Shown here: in pieces, positions 6,838 through 15,423 of the stretch
Numbering within the stretch: position 1 is the first letter of the stretch
Layout of the letters: each line of letters begins with the position of its first letter
Source of the DNA: a bacterium
GTDB lineage: Bacteria > Armatimonadota > Zipacnadia > Zipacnadales > UBA11051
Length of the DNA: 64,000 bases
Direction: 5' to 3'
Assembly: GCA_021372615.1 (NCBI GenBank)
Contig: JAJFUB010000143.1
Coordinates: 1 to 64,000, forward strand
Notes under the pieces: model-generated
Told to the model about the DNA's origin: nothing
What the model saw: only the letters and a program-made list of their open reading frames with translations
The model's database searches: none
Translations under genes and position numbers: made by a program

Positions 6838-9612
6838 ATGTGGACCAGACACCGCATCGCGACTTTGATCCTTATCATGGCCGTCGCCCTGTGGGGGTGC
6901 AGCGCCATGGCAGCCGGACAGGCCGTCGGTCTGAAGCATCCTGTGCTCGACCACAAGCTGAGCGCCTCGCAGGTCGGGGCCCTGACGGGCGCCGTGGCTC
7001 CGCTCATGGCCATGACCGAGGAGCAAGCCGTGGCCTTCGTGCCGCCCCACGGCTACGCCCAGTACGTGGAATGCCCCAAGTGCTACGGGGGCGTTGAGGG
7101 CAACGGTGTGCTCACCTGGAGCTTCGACCGGCCCAACGAACTGCAGTGCCGGTTCTGCAAGACCGTCGTGTACCCCAACCCGGACTACCCCGAAACCCGC
7201 ACCCTCACCGGCCAGAACATGCTGGGCGAGACCGTCAGCTACCCTTACTACTTTGATGAGGCACACCAGGCGCCGCACTTCTTCAGCACCCACCTGTGGC
7301 TGTACAAGCGCGCCTGGCTCATCGCGCGGACGACCGAGGCGGCCAAGCTCGTCGCGCTCACCGGCAAGCCCGAGTACGCGCGGCGGGTCGCGGTGGTCCT
7401 GGATGCCTTCGCCCAGGCCTATGCCCACTACCCGGTCCTCCAGAACGGCCCGCGGCGGCTGGCCTTCCGCGAGCAGAAGCTGCACTGGCCGTGGGACTCG
7501 GGGCGCTGGAACTTCTTTCACAATGAGATCCCAGTCGAGGTCCTGCCCGCCTACGACCTCGTCTATGACAGCCCGGTCCTGGATGAGCTGTCCCGGCAGC
7601 GGGGCTACGACGTGCGCGAGAAGATCGAGCGCGACTTCATCAAGGCCGCCGCCGAGTGCGCCATCGCCCGGAAGGACGCCGTGAGCAACGTGTCGGGCTA
7701 CGACATCCGCTCCGCGGCGCTGGCCGGGCGCATCATCAACGACCCGCCGCTGGTGCACTGGGCATATGCCCAGATGATCCAGCACGTGACCGAGGGCTTC
7801 TTCCGCGACGGGGTGTGGAAGGAGGGCACCCCGTCGTACCACGCCATGACCATCGGCGGGCTGAAGTACTCCTTCGACGCCGTGCGCGGCTACTCGGACC
7901 CGCCGGGCTACAAGGACCCGGCCGACGGCACGCGGCTGGACAACGTGCAGCCGGAGGGCGATCTGGCCCTGTGGAGCCGCTGCCAGACCGCCCCTGAGCT
8001 GGTGTGCCTGCCCACCGGCTGCTCCAGCACGATCCATGACACTCACCCGCACGAGCGGCGCAGCGCTCCGCGCGACAGCAGCGTCTCGACCCTCCTGCCG
8101 GGGTTGGGGCAAGCCTCGCTCGGACGCGGGCGGCAGGGCAACCAGATGCTCGCCCAACTGCACTTCTCCGGCGGCTACGGCCACCAGCATGGCGACAACC
8201 TGAACCTGATGCTGTGGGCCAAGGAACGCGAGATGCTCCCCGACATCGGCTACACGTGGACCCAGATGCGCTACTGGGCCACCAGCAGCCTGGGGCACAA
8301 CCTCGTGGTCGTGAACCGCCAGGACCAGAGCACGGGGCCGCAGGGCAACCTGCAGCTCTACCTGCCCGGCGACGTGCATGACCCGGTGTCGCCACAGATC
8401 GCCGCCGTCGAGGCCTCCGCCGAACCGGCCTATGCCGGCATCAAGGGCCTCGACCTGTACCGGCGGCTGCTGGTGATGGTGCCGGTCTCGGCGGATGACG
8501 CCTATGTCGTGGACATCTTCCGCGTGCGTGGCGGCGCCATGCACGACTGGACCCTCGAGGGCGACGCCGACCGCGACACAGTGGCCGACTGCACCGTGCC
8601 GCTGGCGGGCAACCGCAGGTGGCTGCTGGAGGAGGGGGAGGCGTGGCAGGAGCCGACACTGGAGGGCTCCCGGCACAATGCCTACGGCATGGTGCGCGAC
8701 GTGCAGGAGGGCGCGAGCGAGGGGAGCTTCGAGGTCCGCTTCACCGAGGCCGAGGGCGGGCCACGGGGCCTGCGGAGCTGGATCAGGGCCGGCGGGGCCT
8801 GCCAGGTGCTGCTGGGCCGCAGCCCCTCGGTGCGCCGCATGGGCCAGGGTACGTCCGGGGACATGCGCAAGGCCTATGACTTCTGGATGCCCAAGCTGAT
8901 CGTGCGCCGCAGCGGCCCGGACCCGCTGCTGAGCGCCTTCGCCGCGGTCCACGAGCCGTATGCCGGCGCCGGCTTCATCAAGCGCGTCAAGCGCCTGGCC
9001 GTGACACCCGATGACGGGCTGGCCGTGGCGCTGCAGATCGAGCACGCCTCCGGCACCGACACGATTATCAGCGCGCCGCCAGGGGCGACCCGCGAATACG
9101 CCACCGAGACAGGCGTACGCCTGACGGGGCGGCTGGGGGTCGTCCGGCAGGCGCAGGGCAGGATTGCCGGCGCGTGGCTCATTGACGGGGCCAACCTGGC
9201 CGGACCGAACTGGGAGATCACCGCCCGCGATGCCGCCTACGACGGCGAGATCAGCGCGACCGTGCCGGCCGGTGAGGGCGGCCAAGACATGGCCTTCGCC
9301 ACCAGCGCCGTGCTGCCCGAGGGCAGCGTCCTGGCCGGGCGGTGGCTCATCGCCACCTATGCGGGTAATACTACTGAGGGCTATGAGGTCAAGTCGGTCA
9401 GGCGCGAGGCGGGCCGCACTCTCATTCTCCTGGCCGACGACCCGGCGGTGCGCATCGCCGACGGGAAGGCCGAGGAGACGTGCTTCCCACACCGCAAGTT
9501 CGCCGGGCCAGTGCGCTTCCACATCGCCGGTGTCGCTGCCCTGGCCGCGCAGAGCAACGGCCCGCTGCAGGCGCAGGTGACCTCACCCACGGAGTTCAAG
9601 CTCCCACAGTAG
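6838..9612 (+). CDS. Heparinase II/III-like lipoprotein
   Basis: The 924-residue protein begins with a lipoprotein-type leader ending LWGCSAMA (lipobox Cys about residue 21); this places the start at the ATG at 6838 rather than upstream. Two CxxC pairs follow near residues 79/82 and 104/107, a likely zinc knuckle. Then comes an alpha/alpha-toroid region with GYDIRSAALAGR and EGTPSYHAMTIGG segments, then the GYGHQHGDNLNLMLW segment (about residues 440-455), typical of the heparinase II/III C-terminal beta-sandwich. Family members are polysaccharide lyases acting on uronic-acid glycans. The stop codon TAG lies inside a nested-palindrome repeat. The paralogue at 46883-49528 has the same Cys pairs. 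Substrate unknown. Confidence 0.85.
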   Translation: MWTRHRIATLILIMAVALWGCSAMAAGQAVGLKHPVLDHKLSASQVGALTGAVAPLMAMTEEQAVAFVPPHGYAQYVECPKCYGGVEGNGVLTWSFDRPNELQCRFCKTVVYPNPDYPETRTLTGQNMLGETVSYPYYFDEAHQAPHFFSTHLWLYKRAWLIARTTEAAKLVALTGKPEYARRVAVVLDAFAQAYAHYPVLQNGPRRLAFREQKLHWPWDSGRWNFFHNEIPVEVLPAYDLVYDSPVLDELSRQRGYDVREKIERDFIKAAAECAIARKDAVSNVSGYDIRSAALAGRIINDPPLVHWAYAQMIQHVTEGFFRDGVWKEGTPSYHAMTIGGLKYSFDAVRGYSDPPGYKDPADGTRLDNVQPEGDLALWSRCQTAPELVCLPTGCSSTIHDTHPHERRSAPRDSSVSTLLPGLGQASLGRGRQGNQMLAQLHFSGGYGHQHGDNLNLMLWAKEREMLPDIGYTWTQMRYWATSSLGHNLVVVNRQDQSTGPQGNLQLYLPGDVHDPVSPQIAAVEASAEPAYAGIKGLDLYRRLLVMVPVSADDAYVVDIFRVRGGAMHDWTLEGDADRDTVADCTVPLAGNRRWLLEEGEAWQEPTLEGSRHNAYGMVRDVQEGASEGSFEVRFTEAEGGPRGLRSWIRAGGACQVLLGRSPSVRRMGQGTSGDMRKAYDFWMPKLIVRRSGPDPLLSAFAAVHEPYAGAGFIKRVKRLAVTPDDGLAVALQIEHASGTDTIISAPPGATREYATETGVRLTGRLGVVRQAQGRIAGAWLIDGANLAGPNWEITARDAAYDGEISATVPAGEGGQDMAFATSAVLPEGSVLAGRWLIATYAGNTTEGYEVKSVRREAGRTLILLADDPAVRIADGKAEETCFPHRKFAGPVRFHIAGVAALAAQSNGPLQAQVTSPTEFKLPQ

Positions 9613-9659
9613 CAGCGCAATTCATTGCGCTCACTGGGCGCGATGAATCGCGCCGCTAC
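9609..9659. repeat. Nested-palindrome repeat, ATTCAT-core type
   Basis: A 51-bp element runs from GTAGC (9609) to GCTAC (9659). Each half is itself a near palindrome (GCGCAATTCATTGCGC, and GCGCGATGAATCGCGC on the other side), and the halves are inverted copies of each other. The differences between halves fall at symmetric positions and keep pairing (A-T versus G-C). The first GTAG supplies the TAG stop of the heparinase-like gene. The same type recurs at 46819-46886. Confidence 0.85.
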
Positions 9660-9675
9660 AGTGCGTATTGTGTAT

Positions 9676-11076
9676 ATGGACACATCAGACTGCGACATGA
9701 ATGGGTCAGTGACTGAAGAGGCTGGAACGGGCCGGAGCGAGCGGGCACCGCGTGTGCTGCTGGCGCTGGTGCTGGCGGCGTACCTGGCGCTGGCCGTGCG
9801 CCTGCTGGTGCTGCTGCCCCTGTGGGGCGCGGTGCAGGATGAGCCCATCCACTTCGGCTACGCCAAGGTCCTGGCGGTCAGCGGCAAGCTGCCGGTGATC
9901 TCGATGGAGCAGCCCCGCGATGTCTGGGAAGCCTACAGCCTCCCCAGCGCCGGCGACACGGCGCACCATCCGCCGGGCTACTACTTCGTCGTCTCCCTGG
10001 TGCTGCGGCTCTTCGCGCATGCCTCGCTGACGGCGCAGAACTACGCCGCGCGCGGCACCTCGACCCTCCTGGGCCTGGTGGCGCTGCTGTTCATCCACGG
10101 GGCGCTGCGACGGCTCCTGCCGGGCCGGCCGGGCCTGACGGTCGCCGCCCTCGCGGTCATCGCGCTGTTCCCGCATTGGCTGATGGTCTGTGCCATCATC
10201 CACCCGGAGGCGTTCGGGGCAGCAGTCGGCTCGGCGATGCTCTGGGCCCTGGCGCTGGTCCGCGAGCAGCCATCGCGGTGGCAGCGCGTGGCCCTCGTCG
10301 GCCTCCTCGCCGGGCTGCTGGCTCTGGGCAAGATGACGATGCTGCCGTTCTGCCTGGCGGCGGCAGTGACCGTGCTCGTGCTGCAGAGTCGTCACGGGCT
10401 GCCATGGCGCACGCGTGTGGCGCACCTGGCGCTACTGGGCGGGGTGGCGGCGCTCGTGTGCGGCTGGTGGTTCGTGCGCAACGTGCTCCTGTACGGGCAG
10501 CTCATGCCCAGCTCTGACCTGATCCTGGGCACGACGATGCACACGCGGCTCTTCCTGCGTGACGGCTCGCAGGACATGGTCGCCTTCCTGCTCATCCCGC
10601 AGGGGCAGGCCCGTTACCAGTTGGCGATTGCCGGCGCCTTCCGGTACTTCTGGTGCCCCGGCGACTGGCTGCCCCCGGCGGTGCGTCCGGTGATGTACAG
10701 CCTGGGCGGGCTGATCTGGCTGACCGTGCCGGTCGGCCTGTGGGTGGGGCTGCGCCGCCGACAGGCGGACCTGACCGCGCTGTGGCGGCCGTTCGTGCTG
10801 CCCTTCCTGGGGGCGCTGGCGTTGCTGTACTTCATGTACTTGCGCTGGACGGTGCTCGTGGCCATCCAGGCCCATGCGGAACTGGGCCGGTGGCTGATGC
10901 CGCAGATGGGCAGCCTGGCGCTGATGTGGACACTGGCGGCGCAGGGGCTCGCGGGGCGACGGGTGACCGCGGTGCTCGCAGTGCTCGCCGGCTTCCTGCT
11001 CGTGTGGGATGTGCTCGCCATGTTCCACATCGCCACGGTGCTGATCCCGCTGCACAGCGCCCCGGCGGCGCCCTGA
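9676..11076 (+). CDS. Polytopic membrane protein, PMT/glycosyltransferase-39-like
   Basis: About 466 residues with roughly ten hydrophobic segments. After the first membrane segment there is an acidic loop GAVQDEPIHFGYAKVL containing the D-E pair expected for GT-C glycosyltransferases, and a HHPPGYYFVVSL segment follows, as in the PMT/ArnT-like group. This suggests transfer of a sugar from a polyprenyl-phosphate carrier on the outer face of the inner membrane. The open frame extends upstream into the repeat at 9609-9659, so I place the start after it at 9676; 9697 is the alternative. No clear ribosome-binding site is visible. The superfamily is likely; the acceptor is unknown. Confidence 0.7.
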   Translation: MDTSDCDMNGSVTEEAGTGRSERAPRVLLALVLAAYLALAVRLLVLLPLWGAVQDEPIHFGYAKVLAVSGKLPVISMEQPRDVWEAYSLPSAGDTAHHPPGYYFVVSLVLRLFAHASLTAQNYAARGTSTLLGLVALLFIHGALRRLLPGRPGLTVAALAVIALFPHWLMVCAIIHPEAFGAAVGSAMLWALALVREQPSRWQRVALVGLLAGLLALGKMTMLPFCLAAAVTVLVLQSRHGLPWRTRVAHLALLGGVAALVCGWWFVRNVLLYGQLMPSSDLILGTTMHTRLFLRDGSQDMVAFLLIPQGQARYQLAIAGAFRYFWCPGDWLPPAVRPVMYSLGGLIWLTVPVGLWVGLRRRQADLTALWRPFVLPFLGALALLYFMYLRWTVLVAIQAHAELGRWLMPQMGSLALMWTLAAQGLAGRRVTAVLAVLAGFLLVWDVLAMFHIATVLIPLHSAPAAP

Positions 11077-11168
11077 GGCCGGGCAGGAATCGCCGTAACG
11101 AGGAGCGAATTCCTCGCACTATGGGCCGCGCGCCGGCCCGTCAACCGCCGCGACCAGGAGGGGCAGTC

Positions 11169-11621
11169 ATGGACTTGCTGGCCAGGGACATCATGAACGA
11201 GACCGTGATCGCCTGTGTGCCGGAGACGAAGCTGGAGGACGCCGTCCGCACCCTCGCCGAGCATGACATCAGCGGGATGCCCGTGATCAATGCCGCCGGT
11301 CGGGTGGTCGGGATCGTGACCGAGGCGGACCTGCTGCTGGCCGACCACCTCAAGCCGCCACTGATGAAGACCGCCCTGTTCGGGGTCTATGTGCTGCGGG
11401 AGAGTGTGATGGAGCGCATGGCCGAGGCGCGAGGGCTGCGCGTGGACGACGTCATGACGCGGCATGTCATCACCTGCGGCCCGGACACGCCGGTAGATGA
11501 TGTCGCGCGCATCCTGCACGACAGGAAGATCAACCGGGTGCCGATCGTGGACGAGGCGGGGAAGCTGATCGGGATCCTGTCGCGGGCCGACATCATCGAG
11601 GCGATGGCGCACCCGAGATAG
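11169..11621 (+). CDS. Two-CBS-domain protein
   Basis: The 150-residue protein consists of two tandem CBS motifs: DLLARDIMNETVIACVPETK...VVGIVTEADLL (about residues 2-57) and VDDVMTRHVITCGPDTPVDD...LIGILSRADIIEAM (about 92-147). Such Bateman pairs bind adenosyl ligands (AMP, ATP, NAD, SAM) and act as energy or redox sensors. AGGAGG precedes the ATG at a normal distance; the longer frame upstream is the shadow of the membrane protein gene. It ends about 290 bp before the hydrogenase locus, so a sensing role linked to it is possible but not shown. Confidence 0.88.
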   Translation: MDLLARDIMNETVIACVPETKLEDAVRTLAEHDISGMPVINAAGRVVGIVTEADLLLADHLKPPLMKTALFGVYVLRESVMERMAEARGLRVDDVMTRHVITCGPDTPVDDVARILHDRKINRVPIVDEAGKLIGILSRADIIEAMAHPR

Positions 11622-11715
11622 GGCGTCGTGGGGCGGTGAGAGAGGAGGCTGGGAGAGATGTGGAGGGCCAGGAAGACAATCTGCCACTTTCGTCCCGGAA
11701 ATCGCCGTGGGTGTC

Positions 11716-11744
11716 TTGACAGGCTACTTGGGTTGTGCGATACT
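11716..11744 (+). promoter_or_regulatory. Predicted sigma70-type promoter of [FeFe]-hydrogenase locus 1
   Basis: TTGACA (11716-11721) and GATACT (11739-11744) are separated by exactly 17 bases. The predicted start near 11751 leaves a leader of about 160 bases before hydA. The leader contains a perfect 8-bp hairpin (AGCGCGGG at 11786-11793, CCCGCGCT at 11803-11810) and the Rex-like operator. Confidence 0.65.
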
Positions 11745-11826
11745 CCACGCGGCCGGACCACCGGACAACCTGTCGGAAAGCTCTCAGCGCGGGCCATACT
11801 GTCCCGCGCTAAATATTGGGCCGAGC

Positions 11827-11844
11827 TTGTGACTTTTTTCACAA
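11827..11844. promoter_or_regulatory. Rex-like operator upstream of hydA
   Basis: TTGTGACTTTTTTCACAA matches the Rex consensus TTGTGAAnnnnTTCACAA at 13 of 14 fixed positions. Rex is a repressor released at high NADH/NAD+ and is known to control hydrogenase and fermentation genes in several phyla. The same site also contains a perfect TGTGA-N6-TCACA, so a Crp/Fnr-family protein is the main alternative. It lies about 80 bases downstream of the predicted start site, which would imply roadblock repression unless a closer promoter exists. Confidence 0.7.
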
Positions 11845-11910
11845 TGTAGCGGCCCGACCTTCCCGCGAACCCGCGCCCACCCCGGCGCACTCAGTAGTCA
11901 GGTGAACGAT

Positions 11911-13680
11911 ATGGCTGACGTTACCCTCACCATAGACGGCATCGAGGTTACGGTGCCGCAGGGCACTACCATCATGCAGGCCGCCGACCAGGTCGGCATC
12001 CGCATCCCGCGCCTGTGCTATCACCCGCGTCTCTCCATGGAGGGCGCTTGCCGGGTGTGCCTCGTGGACGCGGGGCTGCGCAACCTGGTCGCCTCGTGCT
12101 GCTACCCGGCTGAGAACGGGATGAACGTCAAGACCCACACCCCCGAGGTCCTGCGCCTGCGCCGCGACATCGTGGAGTTGCTGATTGACAACCATCCCGA
12201 GGACTGCAACTCGTGCGAGCGCGACGGCAACTGCGAGCTGCAGCGGCTGGCCGCGTCCATGGGCATTCGCGAGCGCGTCTTCGCCGGCTCCCGCAAGCGC
12301 TATGACAAGGACCTCTCCGGCCCGGCGATCCTGCGCGACCCCGAGAAGTGCGTGCTGTGCGGACGCTGCGTGCGGATGTGTGGCGAGGTCCAGGAAGTCG
12401 CGGCGCTGGGTCAGGTGCGGCGCGGCTTCCACACCGTCGTCGCCCCGGCGCACGAGGGTCCCATCAGCGAGAGCGTCTGCGTCGGCTGCGGCCAGTGCGT
12501 CAATGTCTGCCCGACGGCGGCCTTCCTGGAAGTGGACGGCACGCAGGACTTCCTGAAGGCCATCGAGGATCCCGACACCATCGTCGTCTCGCAGATGGCC
12601 CCGTCGGTGCGCGCGGCCATCGGTGAAGTCTTCGGCTACACCCCGGGCGAGTGCTGGGAAGGCGAGTCCTTCGCCGCCATGCGCCGCATGGGCATTGACT
12701 ACGTCTTCGACACCCAGTTCGCGGCCGACCTGACGATCATGGAAGAGGCCGCCGAGTTCGTCGAGAAGTTCAAGGCGGGGCGGCTGCCCAACATCACCTC
12801 CTGCTGTCCGACGTGGGTGAAGTTCTGCGAGCAGTTCCACCCCGATCTCCTCCCGCTGCTGTCCACCGCGAAGTCCCCGATGAGCATGCAGGGCGCCGTG
12901 GTCAAGTCGTACTTCGCCGAGAAGCTGGGCGTGGATCCCAGCCGCATCTTCTCGGTAGCGATCATGTGCTGCACCTGCAAGAAGGCCGAGGCGCAGCGCC
13001 CCGAGTTGTTCGTGGGCGACCTGCCCGCCGTGGACACGGTGCTGACCACGCGCGAGTTCGGCTGGCTCATCAAGCACATGGGCATTGACTTCCTGCACCT
13101 GAAGCCCGAGGCGCCGGACCATCCGCTCGGCGACTCCACCGGCGCGGCGGTCATCTTCGGCGCCACCGGCGGCGTGACTGAGGCCGCCCTGCGCACGGCG
13201 TACTGGATGATCACGGGCGAGGACCTCTCGCCGGTGGCCCTCGAGTTCCTGCCCGTCCGCGGGCTCAAGGGCGTGCGCGAGGCGACGATCAACGTGGCCG
13301 GCAGCGATCTGAAGATCGCGGTCGCCAGCGGTTTGGCCAACGCCAACGAGGTGCTCGCGAAGCTGAAGTCCGGCGAGATCCACTACGACTGGATCGAGGT
13401 CATGGGCTGCCCGGGCGGCTGCATCGGCGGCGGCGGCCAGCCGTATGCCGGGGCCAACGCCGTGCCGCTGGACGAGTGCCTGCTGCAAAAGCGCGGCGAA
13501 GCGCTCTACGCGCTGGATGGCGACCGGACCCTGCGCTGCTCGCACCACAACCCCGACATCCAACGGCTCTACCGCGAGTACCTGGGCGAGCCGCTGGGCC
13601 ACAAGTCGCACGAACTGCTGCACACGTATTACTACCCGCGGCTGCCCATGGGTGTGCGGCCGCAGGAGGCGCAGATCTAA
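11911..13680 (+). CDS. hydA: [FeFe]-hydrogenase catalytic subunit with altered H-cluster motif
   Basis: The 589-residue protein has the layout of a bifurcating HydA. It has an N-terminal [2Fe-2S] domain (C36, C47, C50, C63/64), a His-Cys [4Fe-4S] site (H95, C99, C102, C108), two ferredoxin clusters (C147-C157 and C190-C200) and the H-cluster domain. Motif L1 is TSCCPTW (296-302) with the proton-relay Cys298; L3 is EVMGCPGGCIGGGGQP with C500 and C504. L2 reads MCCTCKKAE (352-360) instead of the usual MPCTAKKFE, adding two cysteines at the active site. The start is the ATG at 11911 behind AGGTGA, not the GTG three codons earlier. It is the first gene of locus 1, 2 bp before hydC. Confidence 0.92.
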   Translation: MADVTLTIDGIEVTVPQGTTIMQAADQVGIRIPRLCYHPRLSMEGACRVCLVDAGLRNLVASCCYPAENGMNVKTHTPEVLRLRRDIVELLIDNHPEDCNSCERDGNCELQRLAASMGIRERVFAGSRKRYDKDLSGPAILRDPEKCVLCGRCVRMCGEVQEVAALGQVRRGFHTVVAPAHEGPISESVCVGCGQCVNVCPTAAFLEVDGTQDFLKAIEDPDTIVVSQMAPSVRAAIGEVFGYTPGECWEGESFAAMRRMGIDYVFDTQFAADLTIMEEAAEFVEKFKAGRLPNITSCCPTWVKFCEQFHPDLLPLLSTAKSPMSMQGAVVKSYFAEKLGVDPSRIFSVAIMCCTCKKAEAQRPELFVGDLPAVDTVLTTREFGWLIKHMGIDFLHLKPEAPDHPLGDSTGAAVIFGATGGVTEAALRTAYWMITGEDLSPVALEFLPVRGLKGVREATINVAGSDLKIAVASGLANANEVLAKLKSGEIHYDWIEVMGCPGGCIGGGGQPYAGANAVPLDECLLQKRGEALYALDGDRTLRCSHHNPDIQRLYREYLGEPLGHKSHELLHTYYYPRLPMGVRPQEAQI

Positions 13681-13682
13681 AG

Positions 13683-14219
13683 ATGCGTTACCAGCGCGAT
13701 ACTCTGGAACGGCCCGAATGGTGGCGGCAGCTCGACGAGTACATCGCCGAGCAGAAGCAGCGCAATGCCCAGCATGTGCAGAGCGCCCTGATCCCGGTGC
13801 TGCATCACGTGCAGGACACCTTCGGCTACGTGCCGGCCAAGGCCATCAACCATGTGGCCCAGCAGCTCGGCGTGCCGACCGCGTATGTCACCGGCGTGGC
13901 GAGCTTCTACTCGTACTTCTCGCTCACGCCCAAGGGTGTCTTCACCATCAGCGTGTGCCTGGGCACGGCGTGCTATGTGCGCGGCAGCCAGGCAGTGCTG
14001 GACGAACTGTGCCGGCAGCTTGACTGCAAGCCGGGCGAGACGACCGCCGACGGCCTCTTCACAGTCAAGGAGGCGCGCTGTCTGGGCGCCTGCGGGCAAG
14101 CGCCCGTGATGATGGTCAACGACGTGGTGTACGCCAAGGTGACCCCCGAGCAGATCCCGGGGATCCTGGCGCACCTGACCGCCGAGGCCCAGCAAGAGCC
14201 GACTCTCGCACCGGCCTAG
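13683..14219 (+). CDS. hydC: NuoE-like [2Fe-2S] subunit of bifurcating hydrogenase (HydC)
   Basis: The 178-residue protein matches the 24-kDa NuoE family. A helical N-terminal part with LHHVQDTFGYVPAKAI (about 40-55) is followed by a thioredoxin-like domain with the four cluster ligands C92, C97, C133 and C137 (VCLGTACYVRG and CLGACGQAP). In HydABC enzymes this subunit carries electrons next to HydB. The start codon lies 2 bp after the hydA stop, so translation is probably coupled. No missing ligand is seen. Confidence 0.93.
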   Translation: MRYQRDTLERPEWWRQLDEYIAEQKQRNAQHVQSALIPVLHHVQDTFGYVPAKAINHVAQQLGVPTAYVTGVASFYSYFSLTPKGVFTISVCLGTACYVRGSQAVLDELCRQLDCKPGETTADGLFTVKEARCLGACGQAPVMMVNDVVYAKVTPEQIPGILAHLTAEAQQEPTLAPA

Positions 14220-14257
14220 CGGCCACCGCCGAGCCGAGCCGCTGCGCTCGTGGGACT

Positions 14258-15400
14258 ATGGACATTCCGCTGCGCACTCGACTACAGGTTGGCTTTCTGG
14301 GCGTAGCCCTCGTGGGCGCCGCCCTCACTGCCGCCGGGGTGTGGCTGCTCGGCGGACAGTGGCACGGTGTGGGGGAAGGCCACCTGCCGCTGGGAGTCGT
14401 GTTGCTCAGCACGGTCCCCACGCTCATCATGGGCCTGGTGCTGGCCGGGGTGTTGGCCAACCGCCTCACCCGACGCATCCGGCTGGTGACCGGGGCCGCC
14501 GAACAACTGGAGCAGGGCAACCTGGAGGCGCGCGTACCGCAGCCGGCACACGCCGACCAGGACGAGTTGCGGCGGCTGCAAGTCATCTTCAACGAGATGG
14601 CGGCGGCTCTCCAGGAGCGCGACGATGAACTCCGCCAGAGCCACCAGCAACTGGCCGAGACGACCGAGCAGTTGCAGCAGTGGAACGCAGACTATCTGAG
14701 CACCCTGGCATTCATCACACACGAGCTCAAGAACCAGATCGCCTCGGCGAAGCTCAACCTGCTGGCCGTCCGCGACGGCTACGTCGGGGAGCTGAACCCC
14801 GACCAGCATGAGACGCTGGACGATGTGGTGCACACCGTCCACCGCACCGAGGACATGCTGCGCAACTACCTGAACCTCTCGCGCATCGAGAAGGGCGAGT
14901 TGCAGGTGCGGACGCGGCCGGTGCGGATCGGGAACGAGGTCGTCGCGCCCGTACTCCGGGAGCTGAAGGGCCGGTTCCACGAGCGGAACATGCACGTGGA
15001 GACCGATCTGTCGCCCGACCTGGTCACGCTGGGGGACCCGACGCTGCTGCAGACGGTGTATGAGAACCTGCTCACCAACGCCGCCAAGTACGGCCGCGAC
15101 GGGGGAACGGTCAAGCTGTGGGGCCGCCCGGTGAACGGGATGCTCGAGATGCACGTGTGGAATGAGGGCCCGGGGGTGGCCCCGGAGCAGTTGGGCGAGT
15201 TGTTCGGCAAGTTCTGCCGCCTGGCGCCCCCGGGCGAGGAAGCGCGGGGCACGGGACTGGGCCTGTTCATTGATCGGGAGATCGTACGCCGGCATGGGGG
15301 CGAGATTCACGCTGAGAGCCAGTATGGGGAATGGATTGACTTCGTGTTCACCCTCCCCCGACCGGACGAGATCTTGGCACCGCCGCCGGCCGCATTCTGA
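14258..15400 (+). CDS. Membrane sensor histidine kinase
   Basis: 380 residues. Two membrane segments (about 10-32 and 46-68) enclose only a short periplasmic loop, so there is no external sensor domain. They are followed by HAMP (about 68-120), a coiled coil, HisKA with FITHELKNQ (phospho-His155), the N box ENLLTNAAKYG and the G box GTGLGLF. The small loop suggests sensing in the membrane or through the adjacent hydrogenase subunits. It sits between hydC and hydB, 23 bp before a receiver-only response regulator, so the pair is embedded in the hydrogenase operon. Confidence 0.92.
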   Translation: MDIPLRTRLQVGFLGVALVGAALTAAGVWLLGGQWHGVGEGHLPLGVVLLSTVPTLIMGLVLAGVLANRLTRRIRLVTGAAEQLEQGNLEARVPQPAHADQDELRRLQVIFNEMAAALQERDDELRQSHQQLAETTEQLQQWNADYLSTLAFITHELKNQIASAKLNLLAVRDGYVGELNPDQHETLDDVVHTVHRTEDMLRNYLNLSRIEKGELQVRTRPVRIGNEVVAPVLRELKGRFHERNMHVETDLSPDLVTLGDPTLLQTVYENLLTNAAKYGRDGGTVKLWGRPVNGMLEMHVWNEGPGVAPEQLGELFGKFCRLAPPGEEARGTGLGLFIDREIVRRHGGEIHAESQYGEWIDFVFTLPRPDEILAPPPAAF

Positions 15401-15423
15401 AGCCCTGTGAGGGGTATGACGAC

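Noticed and set aside
6769-9522. 917-residue open frame antisense to the heparinase-like gene
   Set aside because: Composition is Arg/His/Ala-rich without domains; it results from the high GC content of the coding strand.
11839-13623. 594-residue open frame antisense to hydA
   Set aside because: A shadow of the hydrogenase coding strand with no family features.
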